From Schoenoplectus triqueter (lineage: Eukaryota > Streptophyta > Magnoliopsida > Poales > Cyperaceae): DNA of 64,000 nt. The notes under the pieces are model-generated. The model made no database searches, had not been told where the DNA came from, and was given only the letters and a program-made list of their open reading frames with translations. Below, piece after piece: positions 13,201-26,440 of the stretch. The translations under genes and the position numbers were made by a program. The stretch lies in assembly GCA_964058805.1 (NCBI GenBank), contig CAXKVV010002154.1, positions 15,001-79,000 of the forward strand, written 5' to 3'. Numbering within the stretch: position 1 is the first letter of the stretch; each line of letters begins with the position of its first letter.

Positions 13201-14810
13201 ACGTGAAAACGGGACCCGACGCACTCAGCACCGCCGAAAACGGGTCCGGGCATGCAAAACGTGAAAACGGGACCCGACGCACTCAGCACCGCCGAAAACG
13301 AGTCCGGGAGCGCAAAACGTGAAAACGGGACCCGAAGCACTCGACACCGCCGAAAATGAGTCCGGGCGCGCAGAACATGAAAACGGGACCCGACTACCAC
13401 GTGACCGCCGAAAACGTTTCAGGGCGCGCAAAACGTGAAAACGGGACCCGACGCACTCGGCACCGCCGAAAACGTGTCCGGGCGAGCAAAATCTTGAAAA
13501 TGGGACCAGACGACCTCGGCACCGCCGAAAACGAGTCCGGACGCTCAAAACGTGAAAACGGGACCCGACGCACTCCGCACAACCGAAAACGAGTCCGGGA
13601 ACGGCAAAACGTGAAAACGGGACCCGAGCACTCGGCCCCGCCGAAAACGAGTCCGGGAATGGCAAAACATGAAAACGGGACCCGACGCACGCGACACCGC
13701 CGAAATCGAGTCCGGGCGCGCAACATGTGAAAACGGCACCCGACGCACTCGGCACAACCGAAAACGAGTTCGGGCGCGCAAAAGGTGAAAACGGGACCCG
13801 ACGCACTCGGCACCGCCGAAAAACGAGTCCCGGCGCGCAAAACGTGAAAACGGGACCCGAAGCACTCGACACGTTCGAAAACGAGTCCGGGGGCGCAAAA
13901 CGTGAAAATGGGACCCGACACACTCCGCACCGCCGAAAAAGAGTTCGGGCGGGCAAAACGTGAAAACGGGACCCGACGCACTCAGCACCGCCGAAAACGG
14001 GTCCGGGCATGCAAAACGTGAAAACGGGACCCGACGCACTCGGCACCGCCGAAAACGAGTCCGGGAGCGCAAAACGTGAAAACGGGACCCGAAGCACTCG
14101 ACACCGCCGAAAATGAGTCCGGGCGCGCAGAACATGAAAACGGGACCCGACTCCCACGTGACCGCCGAAAACGTTTCCGGGCGCGCAAAACGTGAAAACG
14201 GGACCCGACGCACTCGGCACCGCCGAAAACGTGTCCGGGCGAGCAAAATCTTGAAAATGGGACCAGACGACCTCGGCACCGCCGAAACGAGTCCGGACGC
14301 GCAAAACGTGAAAACGGGACCCGACGCACTCCGCACAACCGAAAACGAGTCCGGGAACGGCAAAACGTGAAAACGGGACCCGAGCACTCGGCCCCGCCGA
14401 AAACGAGTCCGGGAACGGCAAAACATGAAAACGAGACCCGACGCACGCGACACCGCCGAAATCGAGTCCGGGCGCGCAACACGTGAAAACGGCACCCGAC
14501 GCACTCGGCACCGCCGAAAAGGAGTCCGAGCGCGCAAAACGTGAAAACGGGACCCGACGCACTCGGCACCGCCGGAAAATGAGTCCCGGCGCGCAAAACG
14601 TGAAAACGGGACCCGAAGCACTCGACACCTTCGAAAACGAGTCCGGGGGCGCAAAACGTGAAAACGGGACCCGACACACTCCGCACCGCCGAAAACGAGT
14701 TCGGGCGGGCAAAACGTGAAAACGGGACCCGACGCACTCAACACCGCCGAAAACGGGTCCGGGCGTGCAAAACGTGAAAACGGGACCCGACGCACTCGGC
14801 ACCGCCGAAA
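10285..14810 (+). repeat. Higher-order repeat: about six tandem copies of a 757-bp, 13-monomer unit
   Basis: A diagnostic monomer, gcaacatgtgaaaacggc followed by a gaaaaggagtcc monomer, occurs at 10692, 11449, 12206, 12963 and 13720, and as caacacgtg near 14477. Spacings are 757, 757, 757, 757 and about 757 bp. Thirteen 58-bp monomers make 754 bp, so each unit carries about 3 extra bases, including those of the gaaaaacgagtccc monomer. Odd- and even-numbered copies share private variants (for example gactaccacgtg at about 11879 and 13393 against gactcccacgtg at 11122, 12636 and 14151), which suggests two-unit steps in amplification. No gene is present. Confidence 0.88.
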
Positions 14811-15424
14811 ACGAGTCCGGGCGCGCAAAACGTGAATACGGGACCCGACGCACTCCGCACCGCCGAAAACGAGTCCGGGCGCGCAAAACGTGAATACAGG
14901 ACTCGACGCACTCCGCACTGACGAAAACGAGTCCGGGCGCGCAAAACATGACAATGGGACCCGACGCACTCGGCATCGCCGAAAACGAGTCCGGGCGCGC
15001 AAAACGTCAAAACGGGACCCGACGAACTCGGCACCGCTGAAAACGTGTCCGGGCGGGCAAAATCTTGAAAATAGGTCCCGACGACCTCGGCACCGCCGAA
15101 AACGATTCCGGGAGCAAAAAACATGAAAACGGGACCCGACTCCGACGTGACAGCCGAAAACGTGTCCGGGCGCGCAAAACATGAAAACGGGATCCGACGC
15201 ACTCGGCACCGCCGAAAATGAGTCCGGGCCTGCAAAACGTGAAAACGGGACCCGACGCACTCCGCACCGCCGAAAACGAGTCCGGCGGGGAAAACGTGAA
15301 AACGGGACCCGACGCACTCGGCACCGCCGAAAACGAGTCCGGGAGCGCAAAACGTGAAAACGGGACCCGAAGCACTCGACACCGCCGAAAATGAGTCCGG
15401 GCGCGCAAAACATGAAAACTGGAC

Positions 15425-16305
15425 CCGACTCCCACGTGACCGCCGAAAACGTGTCCGGGCGCGCAAAACGTGAAAACGGGACCCGATGCACTCGGCACCG
15501 TCGAAAACGTGTCCGGGCGAGCAAAATCTTGAAAATGGTACCAGACGACCTCGGCACCGCCGAAAACGAGTCTGGGCGCGCAAAACGTCAAAACGGGACC
15601 CGACGAACTCGGCACCGCTGAAAACGTGTCCGGGCGGGCAAAATCTTGAAAATGGGTCCCGACGACCTCGGCACCGCCGAAAACGAGTCCGGGAGCAAGA
15701 ATCTTGAAAACGGGACCCGACTCCGACGTGACAGCCGAAAACGTATCCGGGCGCGCAAAACATGAAAACGGGACCCGACGCACTCGGCACCGCCGAAAAT
15801 GAGTCCGGGCACTCAAAATAGGAAAACGGGACCCAAGGCACTCGACACCACCAAAAACGAGTCAGCGCGCGCAAAACGTGAAAACGGGACCCGACGCAGT
15901 CGGCACCGCCGAAAATGAGTCCCGGCGCGCAAAATGTGAAAACGGGACCCGAGGCACTCGACACCGCCGAAAACGGGTCCGGGAGCGCAAAACGTGAAAA
16001 CGGGACTCGAGCACTCGGCACCGCCGAAAGCGAGTCCGGGAGCGCAAAACGTGAAAACGGGACTCGAGCACTCGGCACAGCCGAAAACGATTCCGGGAGC
16101 GTAAAACATGAAAATGGGACCCGACTCCCCCGTGACCGCCGAAAACGTGTCCGGGCGCGCAAAACGTGAAAACGGGACCCGACGCACTCGGCACCGCCGG
16201 AAACGAGTCCGGGAGCGCAAAACGTGAAAACGGGACCCGACCAACTCCGCACCGCCGAAAACGAGTCCGGGCCCGCAAAACGTGAAAACGGGACCCGACG
16301 CACTC
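15425..16305 (+). repeat. Duplicated 0.88-kb array block, copy 1 (offset 2,751 bp)
   Basis: This block recurs at 18176-19056 with constant offset 2,751 bp. Both copies carry the unusual cgaaagcgagtcc monomer between two actcgagcactcgg monomers (near 16025 and 18777) and the gagcaagaatcttgaaaac variant (near 15692 and 18443). The rest of 14811-19436 is ordinary satellite without other features I could fix. Confidence 0.75.
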
Positions 16306-18175
16306 GGCACCGCCGAAAATGAGTCCGGGGGCGCAAAACGTGAAAACGGGACCCGACCAACTCCGCACCGCCGAAAACGAGTCCGGGAGCGCAAAACGTG
16401 AAAACGGGACCCGACGCACCCGGCACCGCCGAAAACGAGTCCGGGCATGCAAATCGTGAAAACGGGACCCGACGCACTCGGCACCGCCGAAAACGAGTCC
16501 GGGCCCGCAAAACGTGAAAACGGGACCCGACGCACTCGGCACCGCCGAAAATGAGTCCGGGGCGCAAAACGTGAAAACGGGACCCGAAGCACTCGGCACC
16601 GTCGAAAACGAGTCCGGGCGCGCAAAACGTGAAAACGGGACCCGACAAACTCCGCACCGCCGAAAACGAGTCCGGGGGCGCAAAACGTGAAAACAGGACC
16701 CGACGCCCCGGCACCGCAGAAAACGAGTCCAGGCATGCAAAACGTGTAAACGGGACCCGACGCACTCGGCACCGCCGAAAACGAGTCCGGGCGCGCAATA
16801 CGTGAAAACGGGACCCGACGCACTCGGCACCGTCGAAAACGAGTCCGGGGGCGCAAAACGTGAAAACGGGACCCGAAGCACTCGGCACCGTCGAAAACGA
16901 GTTCGGGCGCGCAAAACGAGAAAACGGGACCCGACGCACTCCGCACCGCCGAAAACGAGTCCGGGACCGCAAAACTTGAAAACGGGACCCGAAGCACTCG
17001 ACACCGCCGAAAATGAGTCCGGGCGCGCAAAACGTGCAAACGGGACCCGACGCACTCGTCACCGCCGAAAACGAGTCCCGGCGCGCAAAACGTGAAAACA
17101 GGACCCGACGCACTCCGCACCGCCGAAAATGAGTCCGGGAGCGCAAAACATGAAAACGGTACCCGACTCCCACGTGACCGCCGAAAACGTGTCCGGGCGC
17201 GCAAAACGTGAAAACGGGACCCGACTTACTCGGCACCGCTGAAATACGAGTCCCGGCGCAAAACGTGAAAACGGGACCCGAAGCACTCGACACCGCCGAA
17301 AACGAGTCCGAGCTCGTAAAATGAGAAAACGGGTCCGGGCGCGCAAAACGTGAAAACGGGACCCGACGCACTCCGCACCGCCGAAAACGAGTCCGGCGGG
17401 GAAAACGTGAAAACGGGACCCGACGCACTCGGCACCGCCGAAAACGAGTCCGGGAGCGCAAAACGTGAAAACGGGACCCGAAGCACTCGACACCGCCGAA
17501 CATGAGTCCGGGCGCGCAAAACATGAAAACGGGACCCGACTCCCACGTGACCGCCGAAAATGTTTCCGGGCGCGCAAAACGTGAAAACGGGACCCGACGC
17601 ACTCGGCACCGCCGAAAACGTGTCCGGGCGAGCAAAATCTTGAAAATGGGACCAGACGACCTCGGCACCGCCGAAAACGAGTCCGGACGCGCAAAACGTG
17701 AAAACGGGACCCGACGCACTCCGCACAACCGAAAACGAGTCCGGGAACGGCTAAACGTGAAAACGGGACCCGAGCACTCGGCCCCGCCGAAAACGAGTCC
17801 GGGAATGGCAAAACATGAAAACGGGACCCGACGCACGCGACACCGCCGAAATCGAGTCCGGGCGCGCAACATGTGAAAACGGCACCCGACGCACTGGGCA
17901 CCGCCGAAAAGGAGTCCGGGCGCGCAAAACGTGAAAACGGGACCCGACGCACTCGGCACCGCCGAAAAACGAGTCCCGGCGCGCAAAACGTGAAAACGGG
18001 ACCCGAAGCACTCGACACGTTCGAAAACGAGTCCGGGGCGCAAAACGTGAAAATGGGACCCGACACACTCCGCACCGCCGAAAATGAGTTCGGGCGGGCA
18101 AAACGTGAAAACGGGACCCGACGCACTCAGCACCGCCGAAAACGGGTCCGGGAGCGCAAAACGTGAAAACGGGAC

Positions 18176-19056
18176 CCGACTCCCACGTGACCGCCGAAAA
18201 CGTGTCCGGGCGCGCAAAACGTGAAAACGGGACCCGATGCACTCGGCACCGTCGAAAACGTGTCCGGGCGAGCAAAATCTTGAAAATGGTACCAGACGAC
18301 CTCGGCACCGCCGAAAACGAGTCTGGGCGCGCAAAACGTCAAAACGGGACCCGACGAACTCGGCACCGCTGAAAACGTGTCCGGGCGGGCAAAATCTTGA
18401 AAATGGGTCCCGACGACCTCGGCACCGCCGAAAACGAGTCCGGGAGCAAGAATCTTGAAAACGGGACCCGACTCCGACGTGACAGCCGAAAACGTATCCG
18501 GGCGCGCAAAACATGAAAACGGGACCCGACGCACTCGGCACCGCCGAAAATGAGTCCGGGCACTCAAAATAGGAAAACGGGACCCAAGGCACTCGACACC
18601 ACCAAAAACGAGTCAGCGCGCGCAAAACGTGAAAACGGGACCCGACGCAGTCGGCACCGCCGAAAATGAGTCCCGGCGCGCAAAATGTGAAAACGGGACC
18701 CGAGGCACTCGACACCGCCGAAAACGGGTCCGGGAGCGCAAAAAGTGAAAACGGGACTCGAGCACTCGGCACCGTCGAAAGCGAGTCCGGGAGCGCAAAA
18801 CGTGAAAACGGGACTCGAGCACTCGGCACAGCCGAAAACGATTCCGGGAGCGTAAAACTTGAAAATGGGACCCGACTCCCCCGTGACCGCCGAAAACGTG
18901 TCCGGGCGCGCAAAACGTGAAAACGGGACCCGACGCACTCGGCACCGCCGGAAACGAGTCCGGGAGCGCAAAACGTGAAAACGGGACCCGACCAACTCCG
19001 CACCGCTGAAAACGAGTCCGGGCCCGCAAAACGTGAAAACGGGACCCGACGCACTC
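18176..19056 (+). repeat. Duplicated 0.88-kb array block, copy 2 (offset 2,751 bp)
   Basis: Partner of 15425-16305. By eye it differs at a few single bases, such as aaaaagtg for aaaacgtg near 18739 and accgtcgaaagcg near 18771. Both ends fall in common monomers, so the edges are good to within about one monomer. Confidence 0.75.
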
Positions 19057-19436
19057 GTCACCGCCGAAAACGTTTCCGGGCGCGCAAAACGTGAAAACGG
19101 GACCCGACGCACTCGGCACCGCCGAAAACGTGTCCGGGCGAGCAAAATCTTGAAAATGGGACCAGACGACCTCGGCACCGCCGAAAACGAGTCCGGACGC
19201 GCAAAACGTGAAAACGGGACCCGACGCACTCCGCACAACCGAAAATGAGTCCGGGAACGGCAAAACGTGAAAACGGGACCCGAGCACTCGGCCCCGCCGA
19301 AAACGAGTCCGGGAACGCAAAACGTGAAAACGGGACCCGACGCACTCGGCACCGCCGAAAACGAGTCCCGACGCGCAAAACGTGAAAACGGGACCCGAAG
19401 CACTCGACACCTTCGAAAACGAGTCCGGGGGCGCAA

Positions 19437-22400
19437 AACGTGAAAACGGGACCCGACAGACTCCGCACCGCCGAAAACGAGTTCGGGCGGGCAAAACGTG
19501 AAAACGGGACCCGACGCTCTCAGCACCGCCGAAAACGGGTCCGGGCGTGCAAAACGTGAAAACGGGATCCGACGCACTCGGCACCGCCGAAAACGAGTCC
19601 GGGCGCGCAAAACGTGAATACGGGACCCGACGCACTCCGCACCGCCGAAAACGAGTCCGGGCGCGCAAAACGTGAATACGGGACCCGACGCAATCCGCAC
19701 CGACGAAAACGAGTCCGGGCGCGCAAAACATGACAATGGGACCCGACGCACTCGGCATCGCCGAAAACGAGTCCGGGCGCGCAAAACGTCAAAACGGGAC
19801 CCGACGAACTCAGCATCGCTGAAAACGTGTCCGGGCGGGCAAAATCTTGAAAATGGGTCCCGACGACCTCGGCACCGCCGAAAACGAGTCCGGGAGCAAA
19901 AAACATGAAAACGGGACCCGACTCCGACGTGACAGCCGAAAACGTGTCCGGGCGCGCAAAACATGAAAACGGGACCCGACGCACTCGGCACCGCCGAAAA
20001 TGAGTCCGGGCCTGCAAAACGTGAAAACGGGACCCGACGCACTCCGCACCGCCGAAAACGAGTCCGGCGGGGAAAACGTGAAAACGGGACCCGACGCACT
20101 CGGCACCGCCGAAAACGAGTCCGGGAGCGCAAAACGTGAAAACGGGACCCGAAGCACTCGACACCGCCGAAAATGAGTCCGGGCGCGCAAAACATGAAAA
20201 CGGGACCCGACTACCACGTGACCGCCGAAAACGTGTCCGGGCGCGCAAAACGTGAAAACGGGACCCGACGCACTCGGCACCGCCGAAAACGTGTGCGGGC
20301 GAGCAAAATCTTGAAAATGGGACCAGACGACCTCGGCACCGCCGAAAACGAGTCCGGGCGCGCAAAACGTCAAAACGGGACCCGACGAACTCGGCACCGC
20401 TGAAAACGTGTTGGGGCGGGCAAAATCTTGAAAATGGGTCCCGACGACCTCGGCACCGCCGAAAACGAGTCCGGGAGCAAGAAACATGAAAACGGGACCC
20501 GACTCCGACGTGACAGCCGAAAACGTTTCCGGGCGCGCAAAACATGAAAACGGGACCCGACGCACTCGGCACCGCCGAAAATGAGTCCGGACACTCAAAA
20601 TAGGAAAACGGGACCCGAGGCACTCGACACCACCAAAAACGAGTCAGCGCGCGCAAAACGTGAAAACGGGACCCGACGCAGTCGGCACCGCCGAAAATGA
20701 GTCCCGACGCGCAAAATGTGAAAACGGGACCCGAGGCACTCGACACCGCTGAAAACGGGTCCGGGGGCGCAAAACGTGAAAACGGGACTCGAGCACTCGG
20801 CACCGCCGAAAGCGAGTCCGGGAGCGCAAAACGTGAAAACGGGACTCGAGCACTCGGCACCGCCGAAAACGATTCCGGGAGCGTAAAACTTGAAAATGGG
20901 ACCCGACTCCCCCGTGACCGCCGAAAACGTGTCCGGGCGCGCAAAACGTTAAAACGGGACCCGACGCACTCGGCACCGCCGGAAACGAGTCCGGGAGCGC
21001 AAAACGTGAAAACGGGACCCGACCAACTCCGCACCGCCGAAAACGAGTCCGGGGGCGCAAAACGTGAAAACGGGACCCGACGCACCCGGCACCGCCGAAA
21101 ACGAGTCCGGGCATGCAAATCGTGAGAACGGGACCCGACGCACTCGGCACCGCCGAAAACGAGTCCGGGCCCGCAAAACGTGAAAACGGGACCCGACGCA
21201 CTCGGCACCGCCGAAAACGAGTCCGGGGGCGCAAAACGTGAAAACGGGACCCGACCAACTCCGCACCGCCGAAAACGAGTTCGGGGGCGCAAAACGTGAA
21301 AACAGGACCCGACGCACCCAGCACCGCCGAAAAAGAGTCCAGGCATGCAAAACGTGAAAACGGGACCCGACGCACTCGGCACCGCCGAAAACGAGTCCGG
21401 GCGCGCAAAACGTGACAACGGGACCCGACGCACTCGGCACCGTCGAAAACGAGTCCGGGCGCGCAAAACGAGAAAACGGGACCCGACGCACTCCGCACCG
21501 TCGAAAACGAGTCCGGGACCGCAAAACTTGAAAACGGGACCCGAAGCACTCGACACCGCCGAAAATGAGTCCGGACGCGCAAAACGTGAAAACGGGACCC
21601 GACACACTCGTCACCGCCGAAAATGAGTCCGGACGCGCAAAACGTGAAAACGGGACCCGACGCACTCGTCACCGCCGAAAACGAGTCCAGGCGCGCAAAA
21701 CGTGAAAACAAGACCCGACGCACTCCGCACCGCCGAAAATGAGTCCGGGAGCGCAAAACATGAAAACGGTACCCGACTCCCACGTGACCGCCGAAAACGT
21801 GTCCGGGCGCGCAAAACGTGAAAACGGGACCCGACGCACTCAGCACCGCCGAAATACGAGTCCCGGCGCGCAAAACGTGAAAACGGGACCCGAAGCACTC
21901 GACACCGCCGAAAACGAGTCCGGGCTCGCAAAATGAGAAAACGGGTCCGGGCGCGCAAAACGTGAAAACGAGACCCGACGCACTCCGCACCGCCGAAAAC
22001 GAGTCCGGCGGGGAAAACGTGAAAACGGGACCCGACGCACTCGGCACCGCCGAAAACGAGTCCGGGAGCGCAAAACGTGAAAACGGGACCCGAAGCACTC
22101 GACACCGCCGAAAATGAGTCCGGGCGCGCAAAACATGAAAACGGGACCCGACTCCCACGTGACCGCCGAAAACGTTTCCGGGCGCACAAAACGTGAAAAC
22201 GGGACCCGACGCACTCGGCACCGCCGAAAACGTGTCCGGGCGAGCAAACTCTTGAAAATGGGACCAGACGACCTCGGCACCGCCGAAAACGAGTCCGGGC
22301 GCGCAAAACGTCAAAACGGGACCCGACGCACTCCGCACAACCGAAAACGAGTCCGGGAACGGCAAAACGTGAAAACGGGACCCGAGCACTCGGCCCCGCC

Positions 22401-22677
22401 GAAAACGAGTCCGGGAATGGCAAAACATGAAAACGGGACCCGACGCACGCGACACCGCCGAAATCGAGTCCGGGCGCGCAACATGTGAAAACGGCACCCG
22501 ACGCACTTGGCACCGCCGAAAAGGAGTCCGGGCGCGCAAAACGTGAAAACGGGACCCGACGCACTCGGCACCGCCGAAAAACGAGTCCCGGCGCGCAAAA
22601 CGTGAAAACGGGACCCGAAGCACTCGACACGTTCGAAAACGAGTTCGGGGGCGCAAAACGTGAAAACGGGACCCGAC
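19437..22677 (+). repeat. 3.2-kb duplicated array block, copy 1
   Basis: This block matches 36653-39951. The offset is 17,216 bp up to about 20.9 kb and 17,274 bp from about 21.3 kb onward, so the second copy carries exactly one more 58-bp monomer. Landmarks include the gacagactccgc monomer at its left end, the caatccgcaccgacg monomer near 19691 and the paired actcgagcactcgg monomers near 20790-20860. Confidence 0.8.
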
Positions 22678-25290
22678 ACACTCCGCACCGCCGAAAACGA
22701 GTTCGGCGCGGGCAAAACGTGAAAACGGGACCCGACGCACTCAGCACCGCCGAAAACGGGTCCGAGCATGCAAAACGTGAAAACGGGACCCGACGCACTC
22801 GGCACCGCCGAAAACGAGTCCGTGAGCGCAAAACGTGAAAACGGGACCCGAAGCACTCGACACCGCCGAAAATGAGTCCGGGCGCGCAGAACATGAAAAC
22901 GGGACCCGACTCCCACGTGACCGCCGAAAACGTTTCCGGGCGCGCAAAACGTGAAAACGGGACCCGACGCACTCGGCACCGCCGAAAACGTGTCCGGGCG
23001 AGCAAAATCTTGAAAATGGGACCAGACGACCTCGGCACCGTCGAAAACGAGTCCGGACGCGCAAAACGTGAAAACGGGACCCGACGCACTCCGCACAACC
23101 GAAAACGAGTTCGGGAACGGCAAAACGTGAAAACGGGACCCGAGCACTCGGCCCCGCCGAAAACGAGTCCGGGAACGGCAAAACATTAAAACGGGACCCG
23201 ACGCGCAAAACGTGAAAACGGGACCCGACAGACTCCGCACCGCCGAAAACGAGTTCGGGCGGGCAAAACGTGAAAACGGGACCCGACGCACTCAGCACCG
23301 CCGAAAACGGGTCCGGGCGTGCAAAACGTTAAAACGGGATCCGACGCACTCGGCACCGCCGAAAACGAGTCCGGGCGCGCAAAACGTGAATACGGGACCC
23401 GACGCACTCGGCACCGCCGAAAACGTGTCCGGGCGAGCAAAATCTTGAAAATGGGACCAGACGCACTCGGCACCGCCGAAAACGAGTCCGGGCGCGCAAA
23501 ACGTGAAAACGGGACCCGACGCACTCGGCACCATCGAAAACGAGTCCGGGCGCGCAAAACGAGAAAACGGGACCCGACGCACTCCGCACCGTCGAAAACG
23601 AGTCCGGGACCGCAAAACTTGAAAACGGGACCCGAAGCACTCGACACCGCCGAAAATGAGTCCGGACGCGCAAAACGTGAAAACGGGACCCGACACACTC
23701 GTCACCGCCGAAAATGAGTCCGGACGCGCAAAACGTGAAAACGGGACCCGACGCACTCGTCACCGCCGAAAACGAGTCCAGGCGCGCAAAACGTGAAAAC
23801 AAGACCCGACGCACTCCGCACCGCCGAAAATGAGTCCGGGAGCGCAAAACATGAAAACGGTACCCGACTCCCACGTGACCGCCGAAAACGTGTCCGGGCG
23901 CGCAAAACGTGAAAACGGGACCCGACGCACTCAGCACCGCCGAAATACGAGTCCCGGCGCGCAAAACGTGAAAACGGGACCCGAAGCACTCGACACCGCC
24001 GAAAACGAGTCCGGGCTCGCAAAATGAGAAAACGGGTCCGGGCGCGCAAAACGTGAAAACGAGACCCGACGCACTCCGCACCGCCGAAAACGAGTCCGGC
24101 GGGGAAAACGTGAAAACGGGACCCGACGCACTCGGCACCGCCGAAAACGAGTCCGGGAGCGCAAAACGTGAAAACGGGACCCGAAGCACTCGACACCGCC
24201 GAAAATGAGTCCGGGCGCGCAAAACATGAAAACGGGACCCGACTCCCACGTGACCGCCGAAAACGTTTCCGGGCGCACAAAACGTGAAAACGGGACCCGA
24301 CGCACTCGGCACCGCCGAAAACGTGTCCGGGCGAGCAAAATCTTGAAAATGGGACCAGACGACCTCGGCACTGCCGAAAACGAGTCCGGACGCGCAAAAC
24401 GTTAAAACGGGACCCGACGCACTCCGCACAACCGAAAACGAGTCCGGGAACGGCAAAACGTGAAAACGGGACCCGAGCACTCGGCCCCGCCGAAAACGAG
24501 TCCGGGAATGGCAAAACATGAAAACGGGACCCGACGCACGCGACACCGCCGAAATCGAGTCCGGGCGCGCAACATGTGAAAACGGCACCCGACGCACTTG
24601 GCACCGCCGAAAAGGAGTCCGGGCGCGCAAAACGTGAAAACGGGACCCGACGCACTCGGCACCGCCGAAAAACGAGTCCCGGCGCGCAAAACGTGAAAAC
24701 GGGACCCGAAGCACTCGACACGTTCGAAAACGAGTTCGGGGGCGCAAAACGTGAAAACGGGACTCGACACACTCCGCACCGCCGAAAACGAGTTCGGCGC
24801 GGGCAAAACGTGAAAACTGGACCCGACGCACTCAGCACCGCCGAAAACGGGTCCGAGAATGCAAAACGTGAAAACGGGACCCGACGCACTCGGCACCGCC
24901 GAAAACGAGTCCGTGAGCGCAAAACGTGAAAACGGGACCCGAAGCACTCGACACCGCCGAAAATGAGTCCGGGCGCGCAGAACATGAAAACGGGACCCGA
25001 CTCCCACGTGACCGCCGAAAACGTTTCCGGGCGCGCAAAACGTGAAAACGGGACCCGACGCACTCGGCACCGCCGAAAACGTGTCCGGGCGAGCATAATC
25101 TTGAAAATGGGACCAGACGACCTCGGCACCGCCGAAAACGAGTCCGGACGCGCAAAACGTGAAAACGGGACCCGACGCACTCCGCACAACCGAAAACGAG
25201 TTCGGGAACGGCAAAACGTGAAAACGGGACCCGAGCACTCGGCCCCGCCGAAAACGAGTCCGGGAACGGCAAAACATTAAAACGGGACCC
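21370..25290 (+). repeat. 2,091-bp tandem duplication (36 monomers)
   Basis: Landmarks at 21739, 22114, 22485 and 22872 recur at 23830, 24205, 24576 and 24963, all exactly 2,091 bp later. The first copy runs about 21370-23460; the second begins at 23461 and fades near 25290. In the first copy the segment after aaaacattaaaacgggacc (about 23180) drops into a truncated monomer reading acccgacgcgcaaaacgtg, while the second copy keeps the full monomer there. Confidence 0.82.
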
Positions 25291-26440
25291 GACGCACGCG
25301 ACACCGCCGAAATCGAGTCCGGGCGCGCAATACGTGAAAACGGCACCCGACGCACTCGGCACCGCCGAAAAGGAGTCCGGGCGCGCAAAACGTGAAAACG
25401 GGACCCGACGCACTCGGCACCGCCGAAAAACGAGTCCCGGCGCGCAAAACGTGAAAACGGGACCCGAAGCACTCGACACGTTCGAAAACGAGTCCGGGGG
25501 CGCAAAACGTGAAAACGGGACCCGACACACTCCGCACCGCCGAAAACGAGTTCGGGCGGGCAAAACGTGAAAACGGGACCCGACGCACTCAGCACCGCCG
25601 AAAACTGGTCCGGGCATGCAAAACGTGAAAGCGGGACCCGACGCACTCGGCACCGCCGAAAACGAGTCCGGGAGCGCAAAACGTGAAAACGGGACCCGAA
25701 GCACTCGACACCGCCGAAAATGAGTCCGGGCGCGCAGAACATGAAAACGGGACCCGACTCCCACGTGACCGCCGAAAACGTTTCCGGGCGCGCAAAACGT
25801 GAAAACGGTACCCGACGCACTCGGCACCGCCGAAAACGTGTCCGGGCGAGCAAAATCTAGAAAATGGGACCAGACGACCTCGGCACCGCCGAAAACGAGT
25901 CCGGACGCGCAAAACGTGAAAACGGGACCCGACGCACTCCGCACAATCGAAAACGAGTCCGGGAACGGCAAAACGTGAAAACGGGACCCGAGCACTCGGC
26001 CCCGCCGAAAACGAGTCCGGGAACGGCAAAACATGAAAACGGGACCCGACGCACGCCACACCGCCGAAATCGAGTCCGGGCGCGCAACACATGAAAACGG
26101 CACCCGACGCACTCGGCACGGCCGAAAAGGAGTCCGGGCGCTCAAAACGTGAAAACGGGACCCGACGCACTCGGCACCGCCGAAAAACGAGTCCGACGCG
26201 CAAAACGTGAAAACGGGACCCGAAGCACTCGACACCTTCGAAAACGAGTCCGAGGGCGCAAAACGTGAAAACGGGACCCGACACACTCCGCACCGCCGAA
26301 AACGAGTTCGGGCGGGCAAAACGTGAAAACGGGACCCGACGCACTCAGCACCGCCGAAAACGGGTCCGGGCGTGCAAAACGTGAAAACGGGACCCGACGC
26401 ACTCGGCACCGCCGAAAACGAGTCCGGGCGCGCAAAACGT

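Noticed and set aside
14738..19054. 1,438-codon minus-strand open frame
   Set aside because: Same repeat by-product; overlapping open frames in other phases (for example 15813-17204 and 15862-17055) show no frame preference.
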